A DNA stretch of 64,000 nucleotides, from the NCBI GenBank assembly GCA_031284525.1, contig JAISZR010000003.1, positions 1 to 64,000 on the forward strand, given 5' to 3'. The stretch is from Oscillospiraceae bacterium (GTDB taxonomy: Bacteria > Bacillota > Clostridia > Oscillospirales > Ruminococcaceae). Position 1 is the first letter of the stretch. Every line of letters starts with the position of its first letter. Under the pieces are notes generated by a model, which saw only the letters and a program-made list of their open reading frames with translations, made no database searches and was not told the DNA's origin. Positions 52,902 to 61,604 of this stretch are shown piece by piece. The translations under genes were made by a program, and so were the position numbers.

Positions 52902-54185
52902 ATGTTTGTTGACGTTGCAGAAATACGTATAAAATCGGGGAGCGGTGGCAATGGAGCGGTTAGCTTTCACCGCGAAAAATATGTTTCTGCCGGTGGACCT
53001 GACGGTGGCGATGGTGGCAAAGGCGGAGATGTTATCTTAAAAGCTGATCCGCACTTAAATACGTTGGTTGATTTTAGGTATCGCGTGCTGTATGTTGCAA
53101 AGGACGGGGAGAATGGTGGCCGCAATAACTGTTCCGGCAAATCTGCACCAGACACAGTCATTCGGGTGCCGAGCGGGACAATCGTGAAGGATAAAGAAAC
53201 GGGGAACATCATCGTAGACATGTCTCAAAAGGAGAGTTTTGTAATTGCGAGTGGTGGTCGTGGAGGACGTGGCAACCAGCATTTTGCAACTTCATCGCGG
53301 CAGGCTCCGCAGTTCGCGATTCCGGGGGAAGATGGCGTCTCTATGGAGCTTATTTTGGAGCTCAAGCTGCTCGCCGACGTGGGATTGATTGGCCTGCCCA
53401 ATGTGGGAAAATCGACCTTAATTTCTGTGATCAGCAATGCAAGGCCCAAGATTGCCAACTATCATTTCACAACTTTGCAACCTAATTTAGGTGTGGTTAG
53501 TGTGGGCGAAGGGGAATCATTTGTGGTGGCGGATATCCCGGGGTTAATTGAAGGCGCTAGTGCGGGAGTCGGTTTGGGGCACGCCTTTTTGCGGCATGTG
53601 GAGCGTTGCAGAATGCTTTGGCATGTTGTTGATGCCGCGGCGCTTGAGGGTGAAAATGCAGTTCAGGGCATCGAAGTGATTAACAAAGAATTGGCATGCT
53701 TTAGTGAAGAGTTGGCTCAAAAACCGCAGGTTTTGGTTGCAAACAAGTTGGATCTTGCGTCAAAAGACCAGGTTAGAGAGTTGGAAGATTACGCAAAATG
53801 CACCAAAGTTCAGTTTTTTGGCGTTAGCGCGCTTGAAAGAAGTGGTCTTGATTCGCTCAAGAAGGCAACTTTAAGGAAGCTTGAAGAGTTGCCTCCAATT
53901 AAGGTTTTTGAATCGGATTTTGACGATGATTTTGCGAAATCCCGCCGGGAAGGAATTGACAACGGGTTTGAAATCGAGGTGGAAGACGGCGTGTTTAGAG
54001 TCAAATCGAAGCTACTTCTCCGGATTTTAAAATCAGTCGATTTGTTTGATTGTGGGGCGCTTTTATATTTTCAGAAAATGCTCGTCAAAATGGGTGTGGA
54101 TGCGCAGTTGCGAGCTCTTGGGATTAAGGAAAAGGATGTTGTGATTATCGATGGAATCGACTTTGATTTTGAGTATACGATGTGA
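52902..54185 (+). CDS. obgE: Obg family GTPase
   Basis: Obg acts in 50S assembly and growth control. The glycine-rich Obg domain (residues 1-158) includes IKSGSGGNGAVSFHREKY and GGPDGGDGGKGGDV. The G domain has GLPNVGKSTL, ADIPGLIEGA and NKLD, and the C-terminal OCT domain runs from about 340. The frame is open from 52818, but GGAGGA lies 9 nt before ATG 52902, where the conserved N-terminus MFVDVAEI begins. The length is then 427, normal for the family. Confidence 0.96.
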   Translation: MFVDVAEIRIKSGSGGNGAVSFHREKYVSAGGPDGGDGGKGGDVILKADPHLNTLVDFRYRVLYVAKDGENGGRNNCSGKSAPDTVIRVPSGTIVKDKETGNIIVDMSQKESFVIASGGRGGRGNQHFATSSRQAPQFAIPGEDGVSMELILELKLLADVGLIGLPNVGKSTLISVISNARPKIANYHFTTLQPNLGVVSVGEGESFVVADIPGLIEGASAGVGLGHAFLRHVERCRMLWHVVDAAALEGENAVQGIEVINKELACFSEELAQKPQVLVANKLDLASKDQVRELEDYAKCTKVQFFGVSALERSGLDSLKKATLRKLEELPPIKVFESDFDDDFAKSRREGIDNGFEIEVEDGVFRVKSKLLLRILKSVDLFDCGALLYFQKMLVKMGVDAQLRALGIKEKDVVIIDGIDFDFEYTM

Positions 54186-54226
54186 GTGAAATTGTGAAGT
54201 GAGTTTGCCTTTCACTCGGAGATGTA

Positions 54227-54430
54227 ATGAAAAATTTTCAAGGATATCTGCGGTGTAAAATTTTGAAAATTTTGTTACATTTTGAAGAGCTGGAAAATCA
54301 AGGGGACAGGCGCAAATTGGAAGGTCTTGGGCTTTATATAGGGCAATGCAGTGATTTTGATGTTGTCGAAGTTGCTTTGTTTTACAAATCTCGAAGTGGC
54401 ACTTGTGACAAATATTTTGTTGGAAGGTGA
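54227..54430 (+). CDS. Small hypothetical protein, 67 residues
   Basis: GGAG lies 6 nt before ATG 54227. The product starts MKNFQGYLRCKILKILLHFE and contains three Cys and a basic ending. No membrane segment or family is recognised. It sits 41 bases after obgE and before the nrdD promoter, in a 390-base stretch otherwise free of genes. Composition is compatible with a real protein, but evidence is thin. Confidence 0.4.
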   Translation: MKNFQGYLRCKILKILLHFEELENQGDRRKLEGLGLYIGQCSDFDVVEVALFYKSRSGTCDKYFVGR

Positions 54431-54472
54431 AATTGTTCGAATTTTCCGCTTTGTCGTCAATGGCCGGCAGGC

Positions 54473-54501
54473 TTGACTTTCGTGATGAGATGCACGATAA
54501 T
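54473..54501 (+). promoter_or_regulatory. Promoter for nrdD
   Basis: TTGACT and GATAAT are separated by 17 nt, 74 bases before ATG 54576. No NrdR box pair was noticed. Confidence 0.6.
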
Positions 54502-54575
54502 ACGTATAGGCTGGTGGCTTTAGGTTGCGGAAAGGCATTGGTTTTGGTAGTGGTATTGATTGGGGGTTATTTTAC

Positions 54576-56729
54576 ATGTTAGTACGAGTAAAGAAGAGGG
54601 AAGGGAATCTGGTTCCGTTTATTAAAGACAAAGTAACGCTGGCCATATTCAAAGCTGCTTGCGCCGTTGGTGGTGACGATTGGAGCCGGGCGGAGGAATT
54701 GTGCGAGCAGGTTGTTAATCTGGCCGAGAAGGCCTTTCCGGATGGAATTGCAGAGGTTGAAAGAGTTCAGGATATCGTGGAGAAAGTGCTAATTGAAAAT
54801 GGTCATGCCAAAACGGCAAAGGCGTATATTCTCTACCGTGAGCGGCACAGAACGATGCGGGAGTCGAATGCTCTTATTGATGCGACGGTCAGGATGTTTT
54901 CTGAATATATCGAAGATGAGAGTTGGGAGATTAAAGAGAATTCCAACACACAAAAATCAATAAACGGTATGAACAATTATGTGAGGGAGGCCTTCACCAA
55001 GCAATATTGGTTGAATGAAGTCTATCCGCAGGATGTTAAAGAGGCTCACATATCAGGAGACCTTCACATTCACGATCTTGGATTTTTCGGTTCCTATTGT
55101 GCCGGGTGGGATCTGTATCAGCTGCTGACCAAAGGGTTCGGCGGGGTCGATGGCAAGGTGGAATCAAGGCCTGCTAGGCACTTGCGGTCATTCTTGGGGC
55201 AGGTTGTCAACTCCACTTTTGTAACGCAGGGAGAAACTGCGGGGGCCCAAGCGTGGTCGTCGTTTGATACCTATTGTGCCCCGTTTGTAAGATATGACAA
55301 TTTGAGTTATAAGGCGGTTAAGCAGGCGATTCAGGAGTTTGTTTTTAACCTTAACGTTCCGACCAGAGTAGGTTTTCAGTGCCCGTTTTCTAACATAACA
55401 TTGGATGTTGTTTGTCCTAACAATCTGCGTGACAGAGCTGTTGTGGTTGGCGGCAAAGTGCAAGATGAGACTTATGGTGAGTTTCAGGCTGAGATGGACA
55501 TGGTCAATATGGCGTTTTGCGAAGTTATGATGGATGGTGATTCCAAAGGGCGTGTTTTCACCTTTCCGATTCCAACGATCAACATTACTAAAAGCTTCGA
55601 TTGGGACACGCCGGTTGTGAACAAGATTATGGAGATCACCTGCAAATATGGGGTGCCCTATTTTTCAAACTACATAAATTCCGACCTCTCACCAGAGGAT
55701 GCCCTTTCGATGTGTTGTAGGTTGCGGCTGAACACAGGTGAGCTCAGGAAGCGCGGTGGTGGGCTGTTTGGTTCTAACCCTTTGACCGGTTCAATCGGTG
55801 TGGTGACCTTGAATTTGCCGCGTGCTGCGTTTCTTTCGAAAACAAAAAGTGAGTTTAACGAGCGTTTGGAAAAGTTGATGAAGCTTGCTGTTTCAAGCCT
55901 TGAAATTAAGAGAAAGATTGTGGAATTGCAGACTAAAAAAGGAATGTATCCGTATTCCGCGAGTTACTTGCAGGGGCTTTATGATAGGACTGGCCAATAT
56001 TGGTACAATCATTTTAACACGGTCGGGATCATTGGGATGAACGAAGCTTGCATCAATCTGCTTGGAGAAGATAAAGATCTAACCACAAAAGAGGGGCAAA
56101 AGTTCGCAATCGAGACTTTGAACTACATGCGAGATTTTATCAAGAAGGTGCAGGAAGAGACGGGGCACTATTATAACCTTGAAGCAACGCCGGCGGAAGG
56201 CACAAGCTACAGGTTAGCTAGGAAAGATGTGGCAAAATTCAAAACAATTAAGACCGCAGGTGGCAGTACCCCTTATTACACGAACTCGTCGCAGCTTCCG
56301 GTTGGCTTTACCGATGATATCTTTGAGACATTAGATCTCCAGGATGAGCTGCAGAGCTTATACACAGGTGGGACGGTTTTGCATCTCTATTTGGGGGAAA
56401 ACATCAAAGATATTGAGGTCGCGAAGGCGTTGATTAAAAAGGTGTTCACTAATTATAAGCTGCCTTATATTTCAATAACTCCAACGTTTTCGGTCTGCAG
56501 TGACCACGGGTATATTTCTGGGGAGCACTTTGCGTGCCCTGAATGCGGCAAAGATGCCGAAGTTTGGAGTAGGGTTGTTGGGTTTTTAAGGCCGGTACAA
56601 AACTATAACAAGGGCAAGTATGCCGAGTATATGGAAAGAAAGAAGTACCGAGTTCCGGGTGAACGGAAGCAGGAGGTTCAAGAGGTTACTGTGAAGAATT
56701 TCCCAGCGGAGCAGGAGATAATTGCATAA
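54576..56729 (+). CDS. nrdD: Anaerobic (class III) ribonucleoside-triphosphate reductase
   Basis: NrdD reduces NTPs to dNTPs without oxygen using a glycyl radical. An ATP-cone (about 1-95, VRVKKREGNLVPF) opens the 717-residue protein. IHDLGFFG follows in the barrel. The C-terminal zinc site has SVCSDHGYISGE and CPECG, and the radical loop reads RVVGFLRPVQNYNKGK with the glycine just after VV. ATG 54576 follows GGGGGT, and an in-frame ATG 54525 lacks a site. NrdG (11386-12078) is its likely activase. A clear terminator lies 50 bases downstream. Confidence 0.95.
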   Translation: MLVRVKKREGNLVPFIKDKVTLAIFKAACAVGGDDWSRAEELCEQVVNLAEKAFPDGIAEVERVQDIVEKVLIENGHAKTAKAYILYRERHRTMRESNALIDATVRMFSEYIEDESWEIKENSNTQKSINGMNNYVREAFTKQYWLNEVYPQDVKEAHISGDLHIHDLGFFGSYCAGWDLYQLLTKGFGGVDGKVESRPARHLRSFLGQVVNSTFVTQGETAGAQAWSSFDTYCAPFVRYDNLSYKAVKQAIQEFVFNLNVPTRVGFQCPFSNITLDVVCPNNLRDRAVVVGGKVQDETYGEFQAEMDMVNMAFCEVMMDGDSKGRVFTFPIPTINITKSFDWDTPVVNKIMEITCKYGVPYFSNYINSDLSPEDALSMCCRLRLNTGELRKRGGGLFGSNPLTGSIGVVTLNLPRAAFLSKTKSEFNERLEKLMKLAVSSLEIKRKIVELQTKKGMYPYSASYLQGLYDRTGQYWYNHFNTVGIIGMNEACINLLGEDKDLTTKEGQKFAIETLNYMRDFIKKVQEETGHYYNLEATPAEGTSYRLARKDVAKFKTIKTAGGSTPYYTNSSQLPVGFTDDIFETLDLQDELQSLYTGGTVLHLYLGENIKDIEVAKALIKKVFTNYKLPYISITPTFSVCSDHGYISGEHFACPECGKDAEVWSRVVGFLRPVQNYNKGKYAEYMERKKYRVPGERKQEVQEVTVKNFPAEQEIIA

Positions 56730-56778
56730 ACGGGCCCGTGGGTTTGTTCAAATGGTGTGAAGATATGAGGGTATTTTT

Positions 56779-56815
56779 AGAGAGTCACCTTGCAATAGCG
56801 GGTGGCTCTCTTTTT
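56779..56815 (+). terminator. Rho-independent terminator after nrdD
   Basis: An 11-base stem, AGAGAGTCACC (56779) with GGTGGCTCTCT (56801), is followed by TTTTG. It ends the nrdD transcript before the converging thiI gene. The remainder of the 56730-56939 gap shows nothing else. Confidence 0.88.
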
Positions 56816-56939
56816 GTGTTGTCTGCTTTTTGTTTTTGCAAAGCAGCCGCGCTGCCACAGTCAACCAAGTGTAGGTTAGCTAAGTGCCCAAATCCCGCCA
56901 AAAAGTTCACTTGTTTTGAAGTTGGTTAAAGTTGTGATT

Positions 56940-58127
56940 TTATTCGATGACTTCCTCAGTCTTTATCGAATAGGTATTTTCCAAGATTGATCCTGATTCG
57001 TCCAGCAGCACTCCGTGCAAGGAGGCTTCTGCCTCTTTTATTTCTCTTATTTGTGGGTTAGTTTTTGGGAAATTTGGGACAAAAATGGTACAACAATCTT
57101 CATATGGCAAAATGGAAGTTTCAAATGTCCCTATCTTGCGTGCTATCTCGATAATTTCACTCTTATCCATTCCGATAAGCGGCCTGAAAACGGGCAGAGT
57201 ACAGACTTCCCCTGTGCAGGTTATAGCCTCCAAAGTTTGGCTTGCGACTTGCCCTAAGCTTTCGCCGGTGATTAGCGCGCCCTCATCATTTTCAAAAGCA
57301 ATTTGCGTAGCAATCCGCAGCATAAACCGCCGCATTATAATTGTGAATAATTTTTCGGGACAAAGTTTTTTAATTCGCTCTTGAATGTATGTGAACTCAA
57401 CGGTATGCAACACAGCTTGGCCACAATATTTTGTTAACTTTCTGAACAATTCCACAACCTTTTTGCGGGCAAGCTCACTGGTATACGGTGGGCTTTCGAA
57501 GTGTGTATAGCTAAGATTTAGACCTCTCTTGGCAAGCATATATGCCGCAACAGGACTATCGATTCCTCCTGAAATGAGCACATTTCCCCTGCCACAACAC
57601 CCAACAGGCATCCCACCCAGCCCACGAATCTCAGAAACATAAATATAAGCGCCATCTCGTCTGATTTCTACTTTAAGCGTCAAGTCCGGATTGTGCACAT
57701 CCACGCGAACACCTTTGACATTTTGCAAAATAAATTCACCGATTTGTGGGCAAAGTTCTGCGGAACATGGCACAAACTTTTTATCTATCCGCTTTGCTTC
57801 TACTTTGAAACTGTTAAATGATTTGGATTCCTTTATCAACTGCAAACAACACGACTTTATAGTATCGAGATCTTTGTTACAAAGTTTAGCCTTTCCGAGC
57901 TTGCTGATTCCGAAAACGTTTTTGACGAGTTCTAAGGCTCCATCCAAATCCGAATGCTTTTGATTTGCTCTAACGACGAAGGTTGAATCAGATTCCAAAA
58001 GAGGGAATTCACCCAAACTTTTCAGCTTTTCTTTTATGTTTTTGCAAAGAAGAGCTACAAACTTCCCCTTATTCAGACCTTTCAAGACAATTTCTCCGGG
58101 TTTTATTAAGATCACGTCTTCAAACAC
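56940..58127 (-). CDS. thiI: tRNA 4-thiouridine synthase ThiI (no rhodanese domain)
   Basis: ThiI thiolates U8 of tRNA and in some bacteria thiamine thiazole. The 395-residue product has a ferredoxin-like and THUMP region (about 60-165), then the PP-loop ATPase with VLISGGIDSPVAAYML near 185. TGESLGQVASQTLEAI and LPYEDCCTIFVP, with a Cys pair, follow. The C-terminal rhodanese domain of E. coli ThiI is absent, as in Bacillus, so a dedicated cysteine desulfurase must donate sulfur directly; one is at 35732. The start is GTG 58127 behind GAGGGGAAA. Confidence 0.93.
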   Translation of the reverse strand: MFEDVILIKPGEIVLKGLNKGKFVALLCKNIKEKLKSLGEFPLLESDSTFVVRANQKHSDLDGALELVKNVFGISKLGKAKLCNKDLDTIKSCCLQLIKESKSFNSFKVEAKRIDKKFVPCSAELCPQIGEFILQNVKGVRVDVHNPDLTLKVEIRRDGAYIYVSEIRGLGGMPVGCCGRGNVLISGGIDSPVAAYMLAKRGLNLSYTHFESPPYTSELARKKVVELFRKLTKYCGQAVLHTVEFTYIQERIKKLCPEKLFTIIMRRFMLRIATQIAFENDEGALITGESLGQVASQTLEAITCTGEVCTLPVFRPLIGMDKSEIIEIARKIGTFETSILPYEDCCTIFVPNFPKTNPQIREIKEAEASLHGVLLDESGSILENTYSIKTEEVIE

Positions 58128-58405
58128 GGCAATTTCCCCTCAACCAGAAACTGGCCGCACTTTGGCGGCCAATAATCTTTTTTAATATTTAAATTAGGTT
58201 CCAAAAATTTCCCCGCTGTGCCGTTTTGTGGCTAAATTAAAACCCGAAGGTTTCAAATAATGGAGATTCCTTGCATATTTCAGATTTTCTGCCGAGCTTT
58301 AGTTTCATCGCAGACATACCATCCACATCAAGAGATTGTCTCCTCGGAACTAACTGTTGGATTATAAGAAACCACAAATATCGAACACAGCAGGTTCGGC
58401 TGGGA
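58128..58405. other. Gap with a GC hairpin and a possible 26-residue frame
   Basis: GGCCGC (58153) and GCGGCC (58165) form a tight hairpin followed on the plus strand by AATAATCTTTTTT, but no plus-strand gene precedes it. On the minus strand, ATG 58317 begins a 26-codon frame (MSAMKLKLGRKSEICKESPL, ending ETFGF) that stops at 58237; its ribosome site is weak. Nothing else is identifiable. Confidence 0.35.
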
Positions 58406-58840
58406 TCACTCACAACTGTTGCAACCTTTGTCACATCCCTCGTTGCGATCTTCGTCACAGCAATCACAGTCGCTACCATCCTCATCTAAACAACCACAAC
58501 CGCAGTCATTTTCGTCTTCCGAAACATCAAAAAACTCCGAAAGCTGTTCTGTGAACAACTTCGAAATTTTGGCGAACTCATCCTCATCTTCGAGTAACGC
58601 AAATGTCTCTTCTCCATTTTCTGTAACAGCTTTTGCCACAACTAACTCATCTGACTGTGGATTGTCACCTTCTTCTTCCAGCTCTGCTGTAGAGAGCAGA
58701 GCAAAGTACCGCACGCCGTCCACACATAGCTCGTCTATTATCTCAAATTCATATTCCTTGCCATTTTCGTCCACAAAAACAACAATCTCGGCTTCTGATT
58801 CGAGCTCTTGTTCAATATCCATGTCTTCTTCTGATGCCAT
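58406..58840 (-). CDS. DUF1292 protein with Cys/Asp-rich C-terminal tail
   Basis: A 144-residue acidic protein. Residues 15-95 are the DUF1292 (YrzB) domain: IVVFVDENGKEYEFEIIDEL, then YFALLSTAE and a second strand set with ENGEETFALLEDEDEF. The last 35 residues are extremely rich in Cys, Asp and Glu (DCGCGCLDEDGSDCDCC, ending CDKGCNSCE), suggesting metal binding. The usual neighbours of DUF1292 (alaS, ruvX) are absent. GAGGAGGAA precedes ATG 58840, chosen over ATG 58873. A promoter lies just upstream. Confidence 0.85.
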   Translation of the reverse strand: MASEEDMDIEQELESEAEIVVFVDENGKEYEFEIIDELCVDGVRYFALLSTAELEEEGDNPQSDELVVAKAVTENGEETFALLEDEDEFAKISKLFTEQLSEFFDVSEDENDCGCGCLDEDGSDCDCCDEDRNEGCDKGCNSCE

Positions 58841-58880
58841 TTCAAATTCCTCCTCAATAGTAAGTATCATCACTGGCTTG

Positions 58881-58909
58881 ATAATAACACTATTTCGTTA
58901 AAAAATCAA
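58881..58909 (-). promoter_or_regulatory. Promoter for the DUF1292 gene
   Basis: On the minus strand TTGATT and TATTAT are spaced by 17 nt, 40 bases before the start. The transcript may extend into thiI, since no minus-strand terminator is clear between them. Confidence 0.6.
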
Positions 58910-59051
58910 CAATGTGCCCTTCGTTGGCTTCGCGCGCGCTGCGGCTGTGTCCCTCAAGCTTGTATGGCGAGATCACTTTTACTTTTTCTAACTCTTGCAA
59001 AAGTGGACGGTGCCAAACCACCCAATCTACCAAGGTCGATAGTCAACACTG

Positions 59052-61358
59052 TCAATCGATCACGAGATTTGTGTAGTTGGCCATTAGCCTTTTTATTCCA
59101 ACTCCCTCGAATTCAATCTCTAGGAGTTGATCATTACCGGATGAATTGACTTTTTTTACCCTCCCCAGTCCAAATTTGGGGTGTCTAACCACTTCTCCTC
59201 CAGCGAATTTGGGCCCATTGTGCCGGGAACTCATTTCACTTTTGATATATCCAACGTACCCGCTTCTTCTGACCTGCTTCTTTTGCCTCACTAGGTTAGT
59301 GGGTTTTTCATCAAGGTGAATTTCGCACAAATCTTCCGGAACTTCTTTGAGAAATCGTGAGGGTTTGTTAAACGATGTTTTACCAAGGTAAGTTCGCCTT
59401 CCAGCCCGCACTAGGAATAATCTTTTTTTTGCCCTTGTAAACCCAACATAAGCTAGTCTTCTTTCTTCTTCCAGTTCTTTTTCGTCAAAAAACACCTTGT
59501 TGCCGGGGAAAATGCCATCTTCCATCCCCACGATGAAGACATTTTCGAACTCCAGCCCCTTCGCAGCATGCAATGTCATCAAATTGACGCAGTCTGTATC
59601 TGTTTCTGGATCTTTCAAATCCTCGCTGATTGCAATATCATTCAAAAACCCCTCTAGTGTGGGGTTTTCTTCAGTTTCCGAATAAATTAGCAGGTTAGAT
59701 TTCAATTCGCTTATGTTTTCAAGTTTGCTCATCCCTTCCAGTCCGGCCTTCCTGAGCATGTCCCTGTAACCGGTTTTCTCCATCAATACGTCGATAAAAT
59801 CCGGCAAATTCGTTGTTTCAAGATCGTTTTTTAGCTCACAGATCAACGCTGCAAAGCCCTGTAATTGGCGACTTTCCGTGGCGGTCTCAATTGCCTCAAA
59901 CAGGCTTTTGCCTTCACTTTGTTTGATTTCATAAAGTGTGGCAATTGCCTTCGTCCCAATTTTGCGTTTTGGTTCGTTGATAATTCTGAGCAGCCTAATT
60001 TCGTCATTTCTGTTGACTATGACGTTTAGATAGGCTAGGATATCTTTGATTTCTTTTCTTTCATAGAACTTAAGGCCGCCGAAAATGCGATAGGGCAGGC
60101 TTTTCTTAGAAAAGATAGCTTCGATCACATTTGATTGAGCGTTCATTCGGTAAAGCACGGCGCAGTTGCTATATTTGCCGTTTTGTTTGATTATTCCCCG
60201 GATTTTTTCTGCAATGTATATAGCCTCTCGATGCTCGTCCTCGGCTTTGAAAATTTCAACTTTGGATCCTTCTTCATTTTGTGTCCAGAGCTTTTTCCCT
60301 TTTCGCGACGGGTTGTTGGCGATCACCGCGTTGGCAGCGGCCAATATATTTTGCGTGCTTCTGTAATTTTGCTCTAGCCTGATCAATTTAGCCCCTTTAA
60401 AGTGTTTTTCAAAGTTCAAAATGTTGTCTATGTCTGCGCCTCTGAACCTATATATACTTTGATCGTCATCTCCTACAACGCAAAGATTACCGTGCTCTTT
60501 GGCCAACAACTGCACCAACACAAATTGCGCGTAGTTAGTATCTTGATATTCATCTACCATAATGTGGCTAAAACGGTTTTGGTACCGCGTCAAAACTTCG
60601 GTATTTTGGCGCAGCAGGGATACAGCTAGCATAATTATGTCATCGAAATCTACTGCATTCCCAGCCCTGAGTTCGGCCTGATACGTCTTGTAGATTTCGG
60701 CAATAATCGACTTTCTGTAACTTTCGGCCACTGCACTTTGATAAGCATCTGGTGTTAAAAGATTGTCTTTTGCACGCCCTATCTCGGCAAGGACCAAGTT
60801 GACACTAAAAGTTTCCTCGTTCACTCCCCTAGCTTTAAAAATGCGCTTGATTAGCTTTTTTGAGTCATCAGTGTCATAAATTGTGAACCCTCTATTAAGG
60901 CCCGTTTCATCGATGTGATTGCGTAAAATTCGCAAACAGAGCCAGTGAAATGTTCCGGCATTAACGCTGTCAGCCGCTTCCCCAACTGTCTGTTTAAGGC
61001 GTTCCTTCAATTCCATTGCCGCCTTGTTTGTAAAGGTTATAGCCAGAATATTCCAAGATTTTACCTGTTTGCCCAAGATGCCGTCGTAGCTCACCCAGTC
61101 GATGTTTTCGGCATCTTTGTTTTTAAGTTGCTCTAAAGTAGCCTCATTTACGTGATCAGGTGCAACAAAGTTAAAATCTATGCCATACTTTATCATGTTG
61201 CGAATACGGTTTACGATGACGGTTGTTTTGCCGCTCCCTGCGCCGGCCAAGATTAAAACGGGCCCTGTCAAATTCCCGATAGCTGCTTGCTGCTGTGTAT
61301 TCATATCACTAAAATAATGCTTTATTAAGTCGGTTTTAAGACTATTAGAGGGTTCCAT
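59052..61358 (-). CDS. pcrA: ATP-dependent DNA helicase PcrA (UvrD family)
   Basis: A 768-residue superfamily 1A helicase that unwinds DNA in repair and plasmid replication. The Q motif and Walker A (LNTQQQAA-like start, ILAGAGSGKTTVI) are at the N-terminus. Also visible are ITFTNKAAMELKER, the DEXX motif VDEYQDTN, GDDDQSIYRFRGAD and EQNYRST, then VNLMTLHAAKGLEFENVF and YVGFTRAKKRL. A C-terminal region ends in a Tudor-like RNAP-binding tail (GGEVVRHPKFGLGRV). GAGGAGA precedes ATG 61358. There is a short cysteine-free insert (about 60-90) in motif Ia. Confidence 0.96.
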   Translation of the reverse strand: MEPSNSLKTDLIKHYFSDMNTQQQAAIGNLTGPVLILAGAGSGKTTVIVNRIRNMIKYGIDFNFVAPDHVNEATLEQLKNKDAENIDWVSYDGILGKQVKSWNILAITFTNKAAMELKERLKQTVGEAADSVNAGTFHWLCLRILRNHIDETGLNRGFTIYDTDDSKKLIKRIFKARGVNEETFSVNLVLAEIGRAKDNLLTPDAYQSAVAESYRKSIIAEIYKTYQAELRAGNAVDFDDIIMLAVSLLRQNTEVLTRYQNRFSHIMVDEYQDTNYAQFVLVQLLAKEHGNLCVVGDDDQSIYRFRGADIDNILNFEKHFKGAKLIRLEQNYRSTQNILAAANAVIANNPSRKGKKLWTQNEEGSKVEIFKAEDEHREAIYIAEKIRGIIKQNGKYSNCAVLYRMNAQSNVIEAIFSKKSLPYRIFGGLKFYERKEIKDILAYLNVIVNRNDEIRLLRIINEPKRKIGTKAIATLYEIKQSEGKSLFEAIETATESRQLQGFAALICELKNDLETTNLPDFIDVLMEKTGYRDMLRKAGLEGMSKLENISELKSNLLIYSETEENPTLEGFLNDIAISEDLKDPETDTDCVNLMTLHAAKGLEFENVFIVGMEDGIFPGNKVFFDEKELEEERRLAYVGFTRAKKRLFLVRAGRRTYLGKTSFNKPSRFLKEVPEDLCEIHLDEKPTNLVRQKKQVRRSGYVGYIKSEMSSRHNGPKFAGGEVVRHPKFGLGRVKKVNSSGNDQLLEIEFEGVGIKRLMANYTNLVID

Positions 61359-61411
61359 TTATTAAATCTCCTCACACCATCGTTGGTGGGAACTCTATCA
61401 ACTCCCTTTCA

Positions 61412-61417
61412 ATTATA
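61412..61417 (-). promoter_or_regulatory. Extended -10 element for pcrA
   Basis: On the minus strand TATAAT is preceded by TGC, an extended -10. No convincing -35 is present. The divergent comEC side has only a weak TTGAAT-17-TACTCT match at 61453-61481. Confidence 0.5.
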
Positions 61418-61604
61418 GCACAAAACAGTGACTTATGGGTGGAATTTAAAATTTGAATAACGGCACATATTATGATACTCTATGATCAGAGAGGGTAGTG
61501 TGTTTTGTATAGAGGTCGCAATCGTGCTTGTGCCAAGCTTTCGGTTCGTGCATCAGGCCACAGGAGTAGTTGAGGAAATATCCACCCAAAAGGAATGAGA
61601 CATA

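Noticed and set aside
56738-56929. Possible 63-residue protein after nrdD
   Set aside because: It runs straight through the clear nrdD terminator hairpin and T-run, and its sequence resembles no family.
58419-58901. 160-residue Ser-rich plus-strand frame
   Set aside because: It is the antisense shadow of the DUF1292 gene; its Ser runs come from Glu/Asp codons on the other strand.
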